NCBI GenBank assembly: GCA_021792795.1
Contig: JAJYUB010000007.1
Span: 1 to 64,000, forward strand
Direction: 5' to 3'
DNA from: Acidobacteriota bacterium
GTDB taxonomy: Bacteria; Acidobacteriota; Terriglobia; Terriglobales; Acidobacteriaceae
DNA: 64,000 nt
The position numbers and the translations under genes are program-made. Below are positions 43,543-53,468 of the stretch, in pieces (the first letter of the stretch is position 1; each line of letters starts with the position of its first letter). The notes beneath the pieces are model-generated. The model did not search any database and had not been told where the DNA came from. It saw only the letters and a program-made list of their open reading frames with translations.

Positions 43543-45522
43543 ATGCGCCTACGGAATGGCTTTCGCCTGCCGCTGCTGTTCGCTTGTCTTCTATTCCTGC
43601 TTTCGCTTTCGCCTGGCCGGCTGCGGGCGCAGACTTTCAACGCGCAAACTGAGCGCGAAAACATCACCTCGCTCGACGGCCTGTGGCGTTTTCACGCCGG
43701 CGATAACCCAGCCTGGGCCGATCCGAACTTTGACGATTCGCAGTGGCCGCTGCTGCGCTCTGATGAAAATTGGGCCACGCAAGGCTACAAGGGGTACAGC
43801 GGATTTGCGTGGTATCGCTTCCAGGTTGTCGTTCCGCCGGGTGAGCGCGATCTATCTCTGTTACTGCCGCCCATCCTGACCAGCTATCAGGTATTTGCCG
43901 ATGGCAAGCTGGTGAAGACCGTAGGCCGGATGCCTCCCGATGGCACAGGCATTCCCCCGCGCCCGGTACTGCTTCCTCTGCAAAGCGCGGCATCGCAGAG
44001 TCCGCGTTCGATCGAAATTGCGCTGCGTGTGTGGCACTGGCCCGGTTGGTCGAGCTATCACGGCGGCGGTCCACAAGCCGGTGGCGGTCTGGTGGGGCAG
44101 TCCTTTCTGTTACAGAAGCAAACAGAGCTTTCCCACGATTCCCGCCTGCTGTCCAACGGCGGCGATTATACCCTTGCGCTGGTCGAGGGCATCGCAGGGT
44201 TGCTGGGCCTGCTTTTGTTTCTGATCCGGCGGACGGAGTGGGAATATCTTTGGTTTGCCGGCAATGCGCTATCGAATGCCACGACTTTTGCTTTTTTCAT
44301 CTTCTGTCGGCTGGTCCCCGTCGCGCTCATCACACGCGACTGGGTCGACAACTTCCTCAATTTAGCGTCAGCGCTGTTCTTTATTGCCTTCCTGGTCACG
44401 CTTTTGCGGGCCCGCCGCACCGTGATGTTATATCTAGCGACTGCCGCTTCTCTAGGGATTTTTCTTGGTTATTTTCTGCTTCAGTCCGGCCTAATTTATG
44501 TCGGCTTGTTGAATCTGACAGACGCGATTCTTTATGTGGTCATTCTGGCTTGGGCCGCTGACCTGTTGATTCGAAAATCCAGAATGGGCTTTCCGGATGC
44601 CCGACTCTTGCTGGTGCCGGTGCTGCTTGCCCTAACACTCAATCCGATTGAAACTGCGCTATATGCTGGTTATCAGCTCGGATGGCAGAAGTCGATAACA
44701 AGTCCCTATCTCGACCTGTTCACCCGGCCTTTCACTTTCACGGGGGATGATGCCGTCGAAATTCTCTTCCTGCTGGCCATGCTGGCCATCCTAATCAATC
44801 GATTCGCGCGCACCCGGCGCGAGGAGCAGCGCCTCGTCGGCGAGTTAGAGGCGGCGCGGAGCATGCAATCGCTGCTGGTCCCGGCAACGCCGCCCGTTAC
44901 GCCAGGTTTTACAGTCGAGAGCGTTTATCTTCCCGCGAGCGAAGTGGGCGGAGATTTCTTTCAGATTCTGCCGGGCGAGGACGGATCGCTGCTGATTGTC
45001 GTCGGCGATGTGAGCGGCAAAGGACTGAAGGCGGCGATGACGGTGAGCGCCATCATCGGGGCGCTGCGCGATTACCCCACCCGCCGGCCTGCGGATATTC
45101 TCGCGCACTTGAATCGCGTACTTTATGGCCAGATCGGCGGCTTCGTCACGTGTTGCGCCGCGTTGCTTACAACTGAAGGCAAACTCACCATCGCCAACGC
45201 CGGACATCTCGCGCCGTATCGCAACGGCGAAGAGCTGGCCGTCGATTCCGGTCTGCCGCTGGGCATTGTCGCCGAGGGCAGCTACGGAGAAACGGATTAC
45301 CCGCTTGCTGCGGGTGAACTGCTGACCTTCATGTCCGACGGGGTGGTCGAGGCCCGCAACACGAAGGGCGAGTTGTACGGGTTCGAGCGCACGCAGCAGG
45401 TCAGCAGCCGGCCCGCCGCCTCCATCGCGGAAACGGCGAAACAGTTCGGCCAGGAAGATGACATCACCGTGGTCAGTATCCAGTGCGGTCCGCCGCCGGG
45501 ATGTAGCCATGAAAGACGCTGA
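43543..45522 (+). CDS. Membrane-bound PP2C/SpoIIE-type serine phosphatase with jelly-roll sensor domain
   Basis: The 659-residue protein has a signal peptide (1-29). A periplasmic galactose-binding-like jelly roll spans about 40-170 ('LDGLWRFHAGDNPAWADPNF', 'GFAWYRFQVVVPPGERDLSL') and resembles the N-terminal domain of GH2 enzymes. About seven membrane helices (205-410) follow. The cytoplasmic PP2C domain (about 430-650) holds the metal-binding 'ASEVGGDFFQILPGEDGSLL', 'VVGDVSGKGLKAAM', 'ANAGHLAPY' and 'FGQEDDITVVSI'. It should dephosphorylate a serine or threonine on an anti-anti-sigma-type partner in response to an extracellular signal. No partner kinase or STAS protein is encoded nearby. 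Confidence 0.9.
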   Translation: MRLRNGFRLPLLFACLLFLLSLSPGRLRAQTFNAQTERENITSLDGLWRFHAGDNPAWADPNFDDSQWPLLRSDENWATQGYKGYSGFAWYRFQVVVPPGERDLSLLLPPILTSYQVFADGKLVKTVGRMPPDGTGIPPRPVLLPLQSAASQSPRSIEIALRVWHWPGWSSYHGGGPQAGGGLVGQSFLLQKQTELSHDSRLLSNGGDYTLALVEGIAGLLGLLLFLIRRTEWEYLWFAGNALSNATTFAFFIFCRLVPVALITRDWVDNFLNLASALFFIAFLVTLLRARRTVMLYLATAASLGIFLGYFLLQSGLIYVGLLNLTDAILYVVILAWAADLLIRKSRMGFPDARLLLVPVLLALTLNPIETALYAGYQLGWQKSITSPYLDLFTRPFTFTGDDAVEILFLLAMLAILINRFARTRREEQRLVGELEAARSMQSLLVPATPPVTPGFTVESVYLPASEVGGDFFQILPGEDGSLLIVVGDVSGKGLKAAMTVSAIIGALRDYPTRRPADILAHLNRVLYGQIGGFVTCCAALLTTEGKLTIANAGHLAPYRNGEELAVDSGLPLGIVAEGSYGETDYPLAAGELLTFMSDGVVEARNTKGELYGFERTQQVSSRPAASIAETAKQFGQEDDITVVSIQCGPPPGCSHERR

Positions 45523-45559
45523 CGGGTGTTGACATCCTCAACCAAAACAGTGGTGTCTT

Positions 45560-45650
45560 CCTGAGCGGAAGTCGCCGCGGCGACAAGCGAAGGATCTCGC
45601 GGCTTCTGGCCAACCACAAGGTCCTTCGCCTGCGGCCCAGGATGACAGCT
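45560..45650 (+). repeat. Degenerate palindromic repeat before pstB
   Basis: The segment has CCTGAGCGGAAGTCGCCGCG, GCGAAGGATCTCGCGG and then, inverted, GGTCCTTCGCCTGCGGCCCAG with GATGACAG. It looks like a diverged inverted pair of the TCATTCTGA repeat family using GAAGGATC in place of GAAGAATCC. It occupies most of the pstB upstream region, and I see no phosphate-box sequence there. Confidence 0.5.
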
Positions 45651-45809
45651 TGGCAGGTATCGAACAGATATCGACAGAGCCAAAGACGCTCCGTTCATCG
45701 CACGTTTACAAAAAATTGTTAGCCTTAAACGATGACCGCCAGCGTTGCAGATGTGAAATGCATCTTGAGAGAGACGAACAAAATGGTTCCGCGCGCGGGA
45801 GGGTCCTAG

Positions 45810-46568
45810 GTGGGAGCAGGAATTGAAGTGCGGAATTTGAATGCGTGGTACGGCAGCACGCATACGCTGCACGACATCAGTCTGGCGATTCCAGCGAACC
45901 GGGCGACCGCCCTGATTGGACCTTCGGGCTGCGGCAAATCGACCTTTGTGCGTTGCCTGAACCGGATGCACGAGACCAACCCGATTGCGCGGGTCACGGG
46001 ATCAGTGAAGCTTGGCGATCTGGACATTTACAACGATGCGCCGCCGGTTGCGATTCGCCGTCGCGTCGGCATGGTGTTTCAGCGGCCCAATCCGTTTCCG
46101 ACCATGTCGATCTACGACAACGTCGCCACCGGACTGAGGCTGGGCGGCATCCGCAAGCGCAAGCGGCTGGACGAAATTGTGGAGCGCAGCCTGCGCCGCT
46201 CCGCGTTGTGGGAGGAGGTCAAAGACGTCTGGAAGAGCAAGTCCGGCGCCGCCCTGTCTGGCGGGCAGCAGCAACGGCTATGCATCGCGCGCGCCCTGGC
46301 CATCGATCCGGAGGTGCTGTTGATGGACGAGCCGGCGTCGGCGCTGGACCCCATTTCGACCGCGAAAATTGAGGACTTGATCTTCGAACTGAAGGCGGAC
46401 TACACGATCGTGATCGTCACCCACAATATGCAACAGGCGGCACGCGTCGCGGAGATGACAGGGTTCTTCCTGAACGGGTATCTTGTCGAGTTTGATGCAA
46501 CCACAAAAATTTTTACCAATCCGACAGACAAACGGACGGAAGATTACATTACAGGCAGGTTTGGATGA
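45810..46568 (+). CDS. pstB: Phosphate ABC transporter ATP-binding protein
   Basis: The 252-residue ATPase starts at GTG 45810 behind GGAGGG. It has Walker [10 protein letters not shown] at 37-45, a Q-loop region '[20 protein letters not shown]', the signature '[20 protein letters not shown]', Walker B '[13 protein letters not shown]' and the switch His in '[20 protein letters not shown]'. The 'RPNPFP' and 'MTGFFLNG' strings are specific to PstB. It would power phosphate import with PstC, PstA and PstS, none of which is encoded here. Its stop overlaps the phoU start by four bases. Confidence 0.95.
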   Translation: MGAGIEVRNLNAWYGSTHTLHDISLAIPANRATALIGPSGCGKSTFVRCLNRMHETNPIARVTGSVKLGDLDIYNDAPPVAIRRRVGMVFQRPNPFPTMSIYDNVATGLRLGGIRKRKRLDEIVERSLRRSALWEEVKDVWKSKSGAALSGGQQQRLCIARALAIDPEVLLMDEPASALDPISTAKIEDLIFELKADYTIVIVTHNMQQAARVAEMTGFFLNGYLVEFDATTKIFTNPTDKRTEDYITGRFG

Positions 46569-47230
46569 CGCGCACTCGGTTCCACCAAAATCTCGACGAC
46601 TTGAAAGAGAGGCTGCTGGTCATGGCTGGAATGGCCGAGCAGGCGACCCAGCGCGCCATCGAGGCCTATCGCGTGGGCGATGTCTCCATCTGCGATCTGG
46701 TGATGCGTTCGGAACCCGCCATCAACCGCATGGAGCGGGACATCGACCAGATGGCGCTCGACTTGCTGGCGATGGAGCAGCCCATGGCCATCGACCTTCG
46801 ATTCATTCTTTCTGTAATCAAGATCAACGCGGACCTGGAGCGGGTCGGCGACCGAGCGGTGAAGATTGCCGAACGGGTCCGCGACCTGCAGACCGTTCCC
46901 GCAGTCGAGTTGCCGGTCGATATTCCCAAGCTGGCGACGCTGGCGGCCACCATGGTGAGGAATGCGCTGCAGGCATTTATCGACGGCGACGCGGCCATGG
47001 CCGAGAAGGTGTTGCTGATGGACGACGATGTGGATGAGTTGAATCGCGCCATCTTTCGCACGCTGACGACTTACATCCAGGCGCAGCCGGAGCACGCGCA
47101 GCAGGCGTTAAACGTGTTGCTGATTGCGCGGAACCTGGAACGGGTGGGCGACCACGCCACCAACATCGCCGAGGACGTCATTTTCTGGGTGCGTGGCGCG
47201 GACGTTCGCCACCATCTGGCGACCGGATAG
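46565..47230 (+). CDS. phoU: Phosphate transport system regulatory protein PhoU
   Basis: The 221-residue all-helical protein consists of two similar three-helix bundles. The first includes '[20 protein letters not shown]' and the metal-binding '[20 protein letters not shown]', followed by '[20 protein letters not shown]'. The second includes '[16 protein letters not shown]' and '[20 protein letters not shown]'. The paired (E)RxGD motifs bind iron or zinc clusters. PhoU damps phosphate uptake and PhoR signalling. The ATGA overlap shows translational coupling to pstB. Confidence 0.97.
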   Translation: MTRTRFHQNLDDLKERLLVMAGMAEQATQRAIEAYRVGDVSICDLVMRSEPAINRMERDIDQMALDLLAMEQPMAIDLRFILSVIKINADLERVGDRAVKIAERVRDLQTVPAVELPVDIPKLATLAATMVRNALQAFIDGDAAMAEKVLLMDDDVDELNRAIFRTLTTYIQAQPEHAQQALNVLLIARNLERVGDHATNIAEDVIFWVRGADVRHHLATG

Positions 47231-47308
47231 TATCGCCGACGCAGCAAGCGCAAATACAATCGCGCGCGTGAATTCTTATTCCCGATGAATTGGCTTGTGA
47301 AACTGCGA

Positions 47309-48625
47309 CTATGCGGATGCGCCGCAGCAGCGCTTGAACTTCTTTCCACTGCCGCACGCGCAGGGGCCGTTTCTGCCCGGCTTGTCCGACTGCGATGCTT
47401 CGGCGTCGCACATGCGGACCCACTCCATCACGTTGGCCGGAGCGCGCTGCTGGCGCAGTTGCGCGGCCATGAATTGCATGTAGGGACCGATGTGGGTGAA
47501 GAATTTCTTGTATCCGGCGCAGAGATAATTCAGTCCCGCTTCGCCGTCCGGGGTGGTCGCAAAGCGATGCTTCGGACATTCGCCATTGCAGGCAAACCGC
47601 ACTTCACACTGCCGGCAATAGTTTGGCAGCGTATCGTTCTTCGCCTGGCCGAAATGGACCTGCTGCGGCGATTCGACCATCTCTCCCAGCGCCTGCCGCA
47701 TGATGTTGCCGAGCCGGTTTTCAGGATAGACAAAGTGGTCGCAGGAGTAGAGGTCCCCGTTATGCTCAACGGCGAGCGCGGAGCCGCATGTCTTGCGAAA
47801 GATGCATAGGCTGGCTTCCATGCCCAGCCACATTTCCAGCGATACGTCGAAAAGCTGGACGAAGGTATTTCCCACGTCGTTGCGCACCCACTCATCGAAG
47901 ATGGTGGAAAGAAATCTCCCAAACTGGACAGGCTCGACCGACCAGTCCGACACCCGTGCGCGGCCGGAAAAGCTGGGCGAGACCAGCGCCATGCCATCCT
48001 GCGCGGTGTGGGTAGAGATGCGTTCAACAATGGGGATGAACTGCATGTATCCGCTGCCGCTTTCCTTCAGAAAGCGATAGACGTCGAGAGGATTGTAGGA
48101 ATTTTTTCGGTGGACGGTGGTCAGGGTGTTGAAGGCGACGGAATGCTTCTTGAGGAAGCCGATGCCGCGCATGACGCGGTCGAAGGTCGGCTGCCCGCCT
48201 TTATCGACGCGATAGGCATCGTGCAATTCTCTGGGACCATCGATGGAAACTCCGATGAGAAAATGGTTCTCCGCGAAGAAATTTCCCCACTCGTCGTTCA
48301 GCAGAACGCCGTTGGTCTGAAACGCGTTTTCAATTCGCTTGCCGTTTGCATATTTAGCTTCCAGCGCGACAATGTTGCGGAAATAGTCGACCCCCAGCAG
48401 GGTCGGCTCGCCGCCTTGCCATGCAAAATGGATGACATCCGTGTTCTGCTGCTGAATATACTGCTGGATGTACGACTCCAAAACGTCCGCGGGCATGGAC
48501 CACTTCGGCGTGTCGGGATAGAGAACCTCCTTCTCGAGATAGAAGCAGTATTTGCAGTCCAGATTGCAAATGGGCCCGATCGGCTTGGTAAGAACATGAA
48601 AAGGAGATGCGCTGATTGCAGCCAT
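47309..48625 (-). CDS. Radical SAM anaerobic sulfatase-maturase-like protein with C-terminal SEC-C motif
   Basis: The 438-residue enzyme has the radical SAM cluster motif C20-x3-C24-x2-C27 (PICNLDCKYCFYLEKE), 'FAWQGGEPTLLGVDYFRNIV', 'GVSIDGPRELHDAYRVDKGG' and an anSME-type SPASM region with 'LYSCDHFVYPENRLGNIMRQ' and 'YCRQCEVRFACNGECPKHRF'. Family members oxidise a Cys or Ser of a sulfatase to formylglycine, using two auxiliary 4Fe-4S clusters. The last 20 residues form a SEC-C zinc motif (PCACGSGKKFKRCC), not a regular part of maturases. No sulfatase is in the window, so its substrate lies elsewhere. Confidence 0.9.
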   Translation of the reverse strand: MAAISASPFHVLTKPIGPICNLDCKYCFYLEKEVLYPDTPKWSMPADVLESYIQQYIQQQNTDVIHFAWQGGEPTLLGVDYFRNIVALEAKYANGKRIENAFQTNGVLLNDEWGNFFAENHFLIGVSIDGPRELHDAYRVDKGGQPTFDRVMRGIGFLKKHSVAFNTLTTVHRKNSYNPLDVYRFLKESGSGYMQFIPIVERISTHTAQDGMALVSPSFSGRARVSDWSVEPVQFGRFLSTIFDEWVRNDVGNTFVQLFDVSLEMWLGMEASLCIFRKTCGSALAVEHNGDLYSCDHFVYPENRLGNIMRQALGEMVESPQQVHFGQAKNDTLPNYCRQCEVRFACNGECPKHRFATTPDGEAGLNYLCAGYKKFFTHIGPYMQFMAAQLRQQRAPANVMEWVRMCDAEASQSDKPGRNGPCACGSGKKFKRCCGASA

Positions 48626-48882
48626 GGGTCATCCAGGTGGATCGGCGGCCGTCCATGCGACAGCAAAACATCTCGCCTGTTCGCCGGCAACACATCCTAC
48701 GCCTACTGGCATTGTAGACTGGAGCGGAAGCAGTCCGGCGACCGCATCGCATTTACGATGCGGCGTGTTGACTTGAATGCAATTTGCAACTTGATGGCGC
48801 AGCGGCAGCGAGACCGATTTGAATCTCGCTGATAACATGGTGGACGTTTGCTTTATCCGCGATTCTAAGTTTGGAGGACCGT

Positions 48883-50085
48883 ATGCGTATCGATCGTCGT
48901 CATGGTTTTTTTGTTCTGCTGCTTGCCGGGATTTTGCGGCTTCTGCCCTTTTGCCCAACGGCCCACGCGCAATCCGGCGCTTTGGCAGCCACGCCCCCGA
49001 TGGGGTGGAACAGTTGGAACCATTTTGCCGGCAAAGTGACCGACGCCGATGTGCGCGCAGCCGCGGATGCCATGGTGGCGAGCGGAATGCGCGATGCCGG
49101 ATATGTCTACGTCAATATCGACGACACCTGGGAAGGCGCGCGCGACGCCCAGGGAAATATCCAGTCGAACGGCAAATTTCCAGATATGAAGGCGCTGGCG
49201 GACTATGTCCACTCGAAAGGCCTGAAGCTTGGGATTTATTCTTCGCCTGGACCGAAAACCTGCGCCGGATATCCCGGCAGTTATGGCCACGAGCAGCAGG
49301 ATGCGAACACCTATGCAAAATGGGGCGTCGATTATTTGAAATATGACCTGTGCAGCTACGGCGGCATCATGAGAAAAGAAGCTCCCGGCGACCAGCAGAA
49401 GCAATGGGAGATGATGCAGGCGGCCTATGAGAAGATGCACCAGGCATTGCTGAACACGCACCGACCCATCGTCTTCAGCCTTTGCCAGTACGGTTTTGAC
49501 GCGGTGTGGAACTGGGGCCCGAAAGTCGGCGGGAATCTGTGGCGCACGACCGGGGACATCAACGACAGCTACGACCGCATGTCTGTGATTGGATTTGCGC
49601 AGGCTGGGCTGTCAAAATATGCGGCGCCCGGACACTGGAACGATCCCGACATGCTGGAAGTGGGCAACGGCCACATGACGCCGGATGAATACCGCACCCA
49701 TATGAGCCTGTGGGCCATTTTGGCTGCGCCGTTACTGGCCGGAAACGATCTGAGCAAAATGGACGACACCACGATGAGCATCCTGATGAACAAGGACGTA
49801 ATCGCCGTCGATCAAGACCGTCTCGGCATCCAGGGAGGTCGCGTCCGCGCGGTTGGCCCGTTTGAAGTGTGGATGAAGCCGCTTGCGGGCGGCGCCAAAG
49901 CCGTCGCGCTGTTCAACCGCAGCGAAGCGGAATATCCCATTACCGCGCAATTCAAGGAGATGGGATTCAGCGGCGTTGTCCACGCGCGCGACTTGTGGTC
50001 GGGCAAGGACCTGGGTACGCTACACGGCTCCTACACAGCGATGGTCCCGAAGCACGGCGTGGTGCTGCTGCGACTTTCAAAATAG
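48883..50085 (+). CDS. Secreted alpha-galactosidase, glycoside hydrolase family 27
   Basis: The product has 400 residues from ATG 48883 with GGAGGA just upstream; an in-frame TTG at 48871 is covered by that site. Residues 1-30 form a signal peptide. The GH27 barrel has 'TPPMGWNSWNHFAGKVTDAD', 'GYVYVNIDDTWEGARDAQGN', 'LKLGIYSSPGPKTCAGYPGS', the nucleophile Asp in 'GVDYLKYDLCSYGG' and the acid/base in 'WRTTGDINDSYDRM'. A C-terminal beta-sandwich ends 'HGVVLLRLSK'. It should release terminal alpha-galactose from plant oligosaccharides, matching the GH3 enzyme at 14 kb. It converges with the photolyase gene. Confidence 0.95.
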   Translation: MRIDRRHGFFVLLLAGILRLLPFCPTAHAQSGALAATPPMGWNSWNHFAGKVTDADVRAAADAMVASGMRDAGYVYVNIDDTWEGARDAQGNIQSNGKFPDMKALADYVHSKGLKLGIYSSPGPKTCAGYPGSYGHEQQDANTYAKWGVDYLKYDLCSYGGIMRKEAPGDQQKQWEMMQAAYEKMHQALLNTHRPIVFSLCQYGFDAVWNWGPKVGGNLWRTTGDINDSYDRMSVIGFAQAGLSKYAAPGHWNDPDMLEVGNGHMTPDEYRTHMSLWAILAAPLLAGNDLSKMDDTTMSILMNKDVIAVDQDRLGIQGGRVRAVGPFEVWMKPLAGGAKAVALFNRSEAEYPITAQFKEMGFSGVVHARDLWSGKDLGTLHGSYTAMVPKHGVVLLRLSK

Positions 50086-50097
50086 AGGCCGCGGCCA

Positions 50098-51543
<1,446 letters not shown>

Positions 51544-51681
51544 CTGCCTTGGCTTCCATCCATGCGCTTCCTACCGTCCGATTGTAGAGGGGAGAGAAGT
51601 GGGCACCCATTTTGAGAGCGGGGGACAACCGATCGTTTTCAGTGTACGAAAAAAGACCGATAGATTTTGAGGCCATAATTC

Positions 51682-52128
51682 CTAAAAGCGCAGTTCTACC
51701 GGGGAAAAGCCGATGGTCTTGGCTTTTCGCTCGACCCAGAGAAACAACGTCTTGGGATTGTCGTTGACGCGGACTCCAATGACCACTCCGCTTCCGTATT
51801 CCTTGGTGACCACAATTTTTGCCTTCGCGATCGCGCCATAATCCCCGGACGGGCCCCAGTCCGACACGAACTGCTTATAGGAATACAGCGTGTAACGGTC
51901 CAGGTGCTGTTGCCACTCGGGATCGCTGTTCCACAAGGCATAGGCGCGCGAGTAATCCCTGGCTTCAACCGCCTGGAAGAACTGGTTGACGCGGTGCTCC
52001 TCCGGCCAGTTCCACCAATACCAGGTGAAGAAGGCGACAAATGGAATGGCGATCAGAACGCCAATAATAATATTGCGGCGGATACGGGCCTTGCGCGCGT
52101 CGTACCTGGGTGCGTCGAGCAGCGTCAT
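51682..52128 (-). CDS. Small membrane-anchored protein of unknown function (148 aa)
   Basis: The 148-residue product begins MTLLDAPRYDARKARIRRNI. It has one transmembrane helix at about 20-42 (IIIGVLIAIPFVAFFTWYWW) and a C-terminal domain of about 100 residues. That domain includes 'VNQFFQAVEARDYSRAYALW', a helical pair reminiscent of small NTF2-like or DUF4878-type domains, and 'DNPKTLFLWVERKAKTIGFS' near the end. The frame is open much further upstream, but there it overlaps a transposase remnant on the other strand. The Shine-Dalgarno is weak. No function can be given. Confidence 0.7.
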   Translation of the reverse strand: MTLLDAPRYDARKARIRRNIIIGVLIAIPFVAFFTWYWWNWPEEHRVNQFFQAVEARDYSRAYALWNSDPEWQQHLDRYTLYSYKQFVSDWGPSGDYGAIAKAKIVVTKEYGSGVVIGVRVNDNPKTLFLWVERKAKTIGFSPVELRF

Positions 52129-52655
52129 GCCCACATTGTAAGGCGCGGCGGCATGGGATGGAAATTGCAGTGGCCCGAGGGCCCTGCGCCAGCCCCCGCC
52201 AATACCGACACCTTCGTCGCCACGGACGCGACCAACGCGCGGGACCTGGTGGCGGCGGCTGGATCCGGAGAAGGACCGATGCTGCTGCCGACCAACGCGC
52301 TGGAAGGAGCGCGGGGCCCGCAATCGCCATGGTGGACCGCGCAAATCTACCAGACACGCTGGAAAATCGAGGAGACTTTTCGCTTCCGCAAGCAGGGCCA
52401 CCGCCTGGAGGACATCCGGGCGATGAAGTACCAGCGATTGAAGGACCCGCTCGGCTGGCAGGGCGAAAAATTCTGAGGAAACTCCTGCAGGTCTTTGCCC
52501 TTGACAACGCCTTCACTCTTATCGAGGGGCACCCATGACATGACATGATCGATGGAAATGCTTTCGACCCAGGCAGGATTCCGCGCAAAAGATTCCTGAG
52601 CAAGAACGGGCCGGTGGGGTTGCAGGATCGCGTGCCTTCTTTTAGCGTCAAGACT
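52129..52655. other. Intergenic region with a transposase remnant
   Basis: Apart from the remnant listed at 52270-52476, this 527-base stretch contains a GAGGGGCACCCATGAC segment at about 52525-52540. It shares the GGGGCACCC trailer of the hairpin repeat family and extends like copy 3, but it has no clear left arm. No Shine-Dalgarno of quality precedes the next gene. Confidence 0.5.
52270..52476 (+). pseudogene. Remnant of an IS4-like transposase
   Basis: In the + frame the codons from about 52276 encode 'GPMLLPTNALEGARG...PWWTAQIYQTRWKIEETFRF', continuing with 'KQGHRLEDIRAMKYQRLK' before the frame drifts into DPLGWQGEKF and stops at 52474-52476. The 'Y.TRWKIEE.FR..KQ...LEDIR...Y.RL' string is how I recall the Y-(2)R-(3)E-(6)K signature of IS4-type DDE transposases. 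Neither the N-terminal catalytic part nor the C-terminus is present, so this is a decayed piece. No terminal repeats are seen. Confidence 0.65.
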
Positions 52656-53468
52656 ATGACAGAAAAGGGACCTCATTCGGGAGTGGTGCTCTCGCTCCAA
52701 GGAAAAGTTGCGCTGGTCACGGGTGGGTCGCGTGGAATTGGCGCGGCCACGGTTCGATTGTTCGCGCAGGCCGGCGCCAAAGTGGTGTTCAACTATCGCA
52801 GCGCGGCGAAAGAAGCCGAAGCGCTGGCGGCGGAATGCGGCGGTGCGGAGCGCTGCCTGGCAGTTCATCGTGAGTTGACCACTCCGGCGCATGGCCGGGA
52901 GCTGGTGGAAGATGCGGTGCGCGCATTCGGCAGGTTGGATTGCCTGGTCGGCAACCACGGCATCTGGCCGCCCGACGACGCGCCGATTGAATCGATGGCG
53001 GATGCGCAGTGGCACCAGACGATGCACATCAACCTGGACAGCATGTTTGGCGTGGTGCAGGCGGCGGTGGGCCAGTTCAAAAAGCAGGGCAGGCCGGCGA
53101 AAAATGCGGCGGCGGGATGCATTGTGCTGATCAGCTCGACCGCTGCCCAGCGGGGAGAGGCGATGCATTCCGACTATGCGGCATCGAAAGGCGCGCTCAT
53201 CAGCTTTACGAAGAGCCTGTCGAGCGAATTGATCCGCGAAGGCATCCACGTCAATTGCGTGGCGCCGGGCTGGGTAGACACGGACATGTCCGCAGCGACA
53301 TTGCGCGACCCGGAGAAATGCGCGCGGGTGGTTTCGGGGATTCCGCTGGGACGGGCGGCCAGCGTGGAGGAGATTGCCGGACCGGTATTGTTCTTATGCA
53401 CTCCGTTCGCCGGCTTTGTCAGTGGAGAGGTCTTCAATGTCAACGGCGGCTCGGTCCTGGTGGGGTAG
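52656..53468 (+). CDS. Short-chain dehydrogenase/reductase (FabG-like)
   Basis: The 270-residue enzyme has the NAD(P)-binding motif TGGSRGIG in 'KVALVTGGSRGIGAATVRLF', 'NHGIW' for the usual NNAG-like strand, the catalytic S161-x12-Y174-x3-K178, and 'VNCVAPGWVDTDMS'. It ends 'FVSGEVFNVNGGSVLVG', a classical SDR C-terminus. The beta-2 end 'NYRSA' suggests NADPH preference. The substrate is unknown. The start at 52656 is placed by family length. Its end overlaps the next gene by 32 bases in another frame. Confidence 0.88.
   Translation: MTEKGPHSGVVLSLQGKVALVTGGSRGIGAATVRLFAQAGAKVVFNYRSAAKEAEALAAECGGAERCLAVHRELTTPAHGRELVEDAVRAFGRLDCLVGNHGIWPPDDAPIESMADAQWHQTMHINLDSMFGVVQAAVGQFKKQGRPAKNAAAGCIVLISSTAAQRGEAMHSDYAASKGALISFTKSLSSELIREGIHVNCVAPGWVDTDMSAATLRDPEKCARVVSGIPLGRAASVEEIAGPVLFLCTPFAGFVSGEVFNVNGGSVLVG

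Noticed and set aside
52527-52538. GAGGGGCACCC as another copy of the hairpin repeat
   Set aside because: The trailer matches but no pairing left arm (CCCA...) is present within 40 bases, so I mention it only as a possible fragment.
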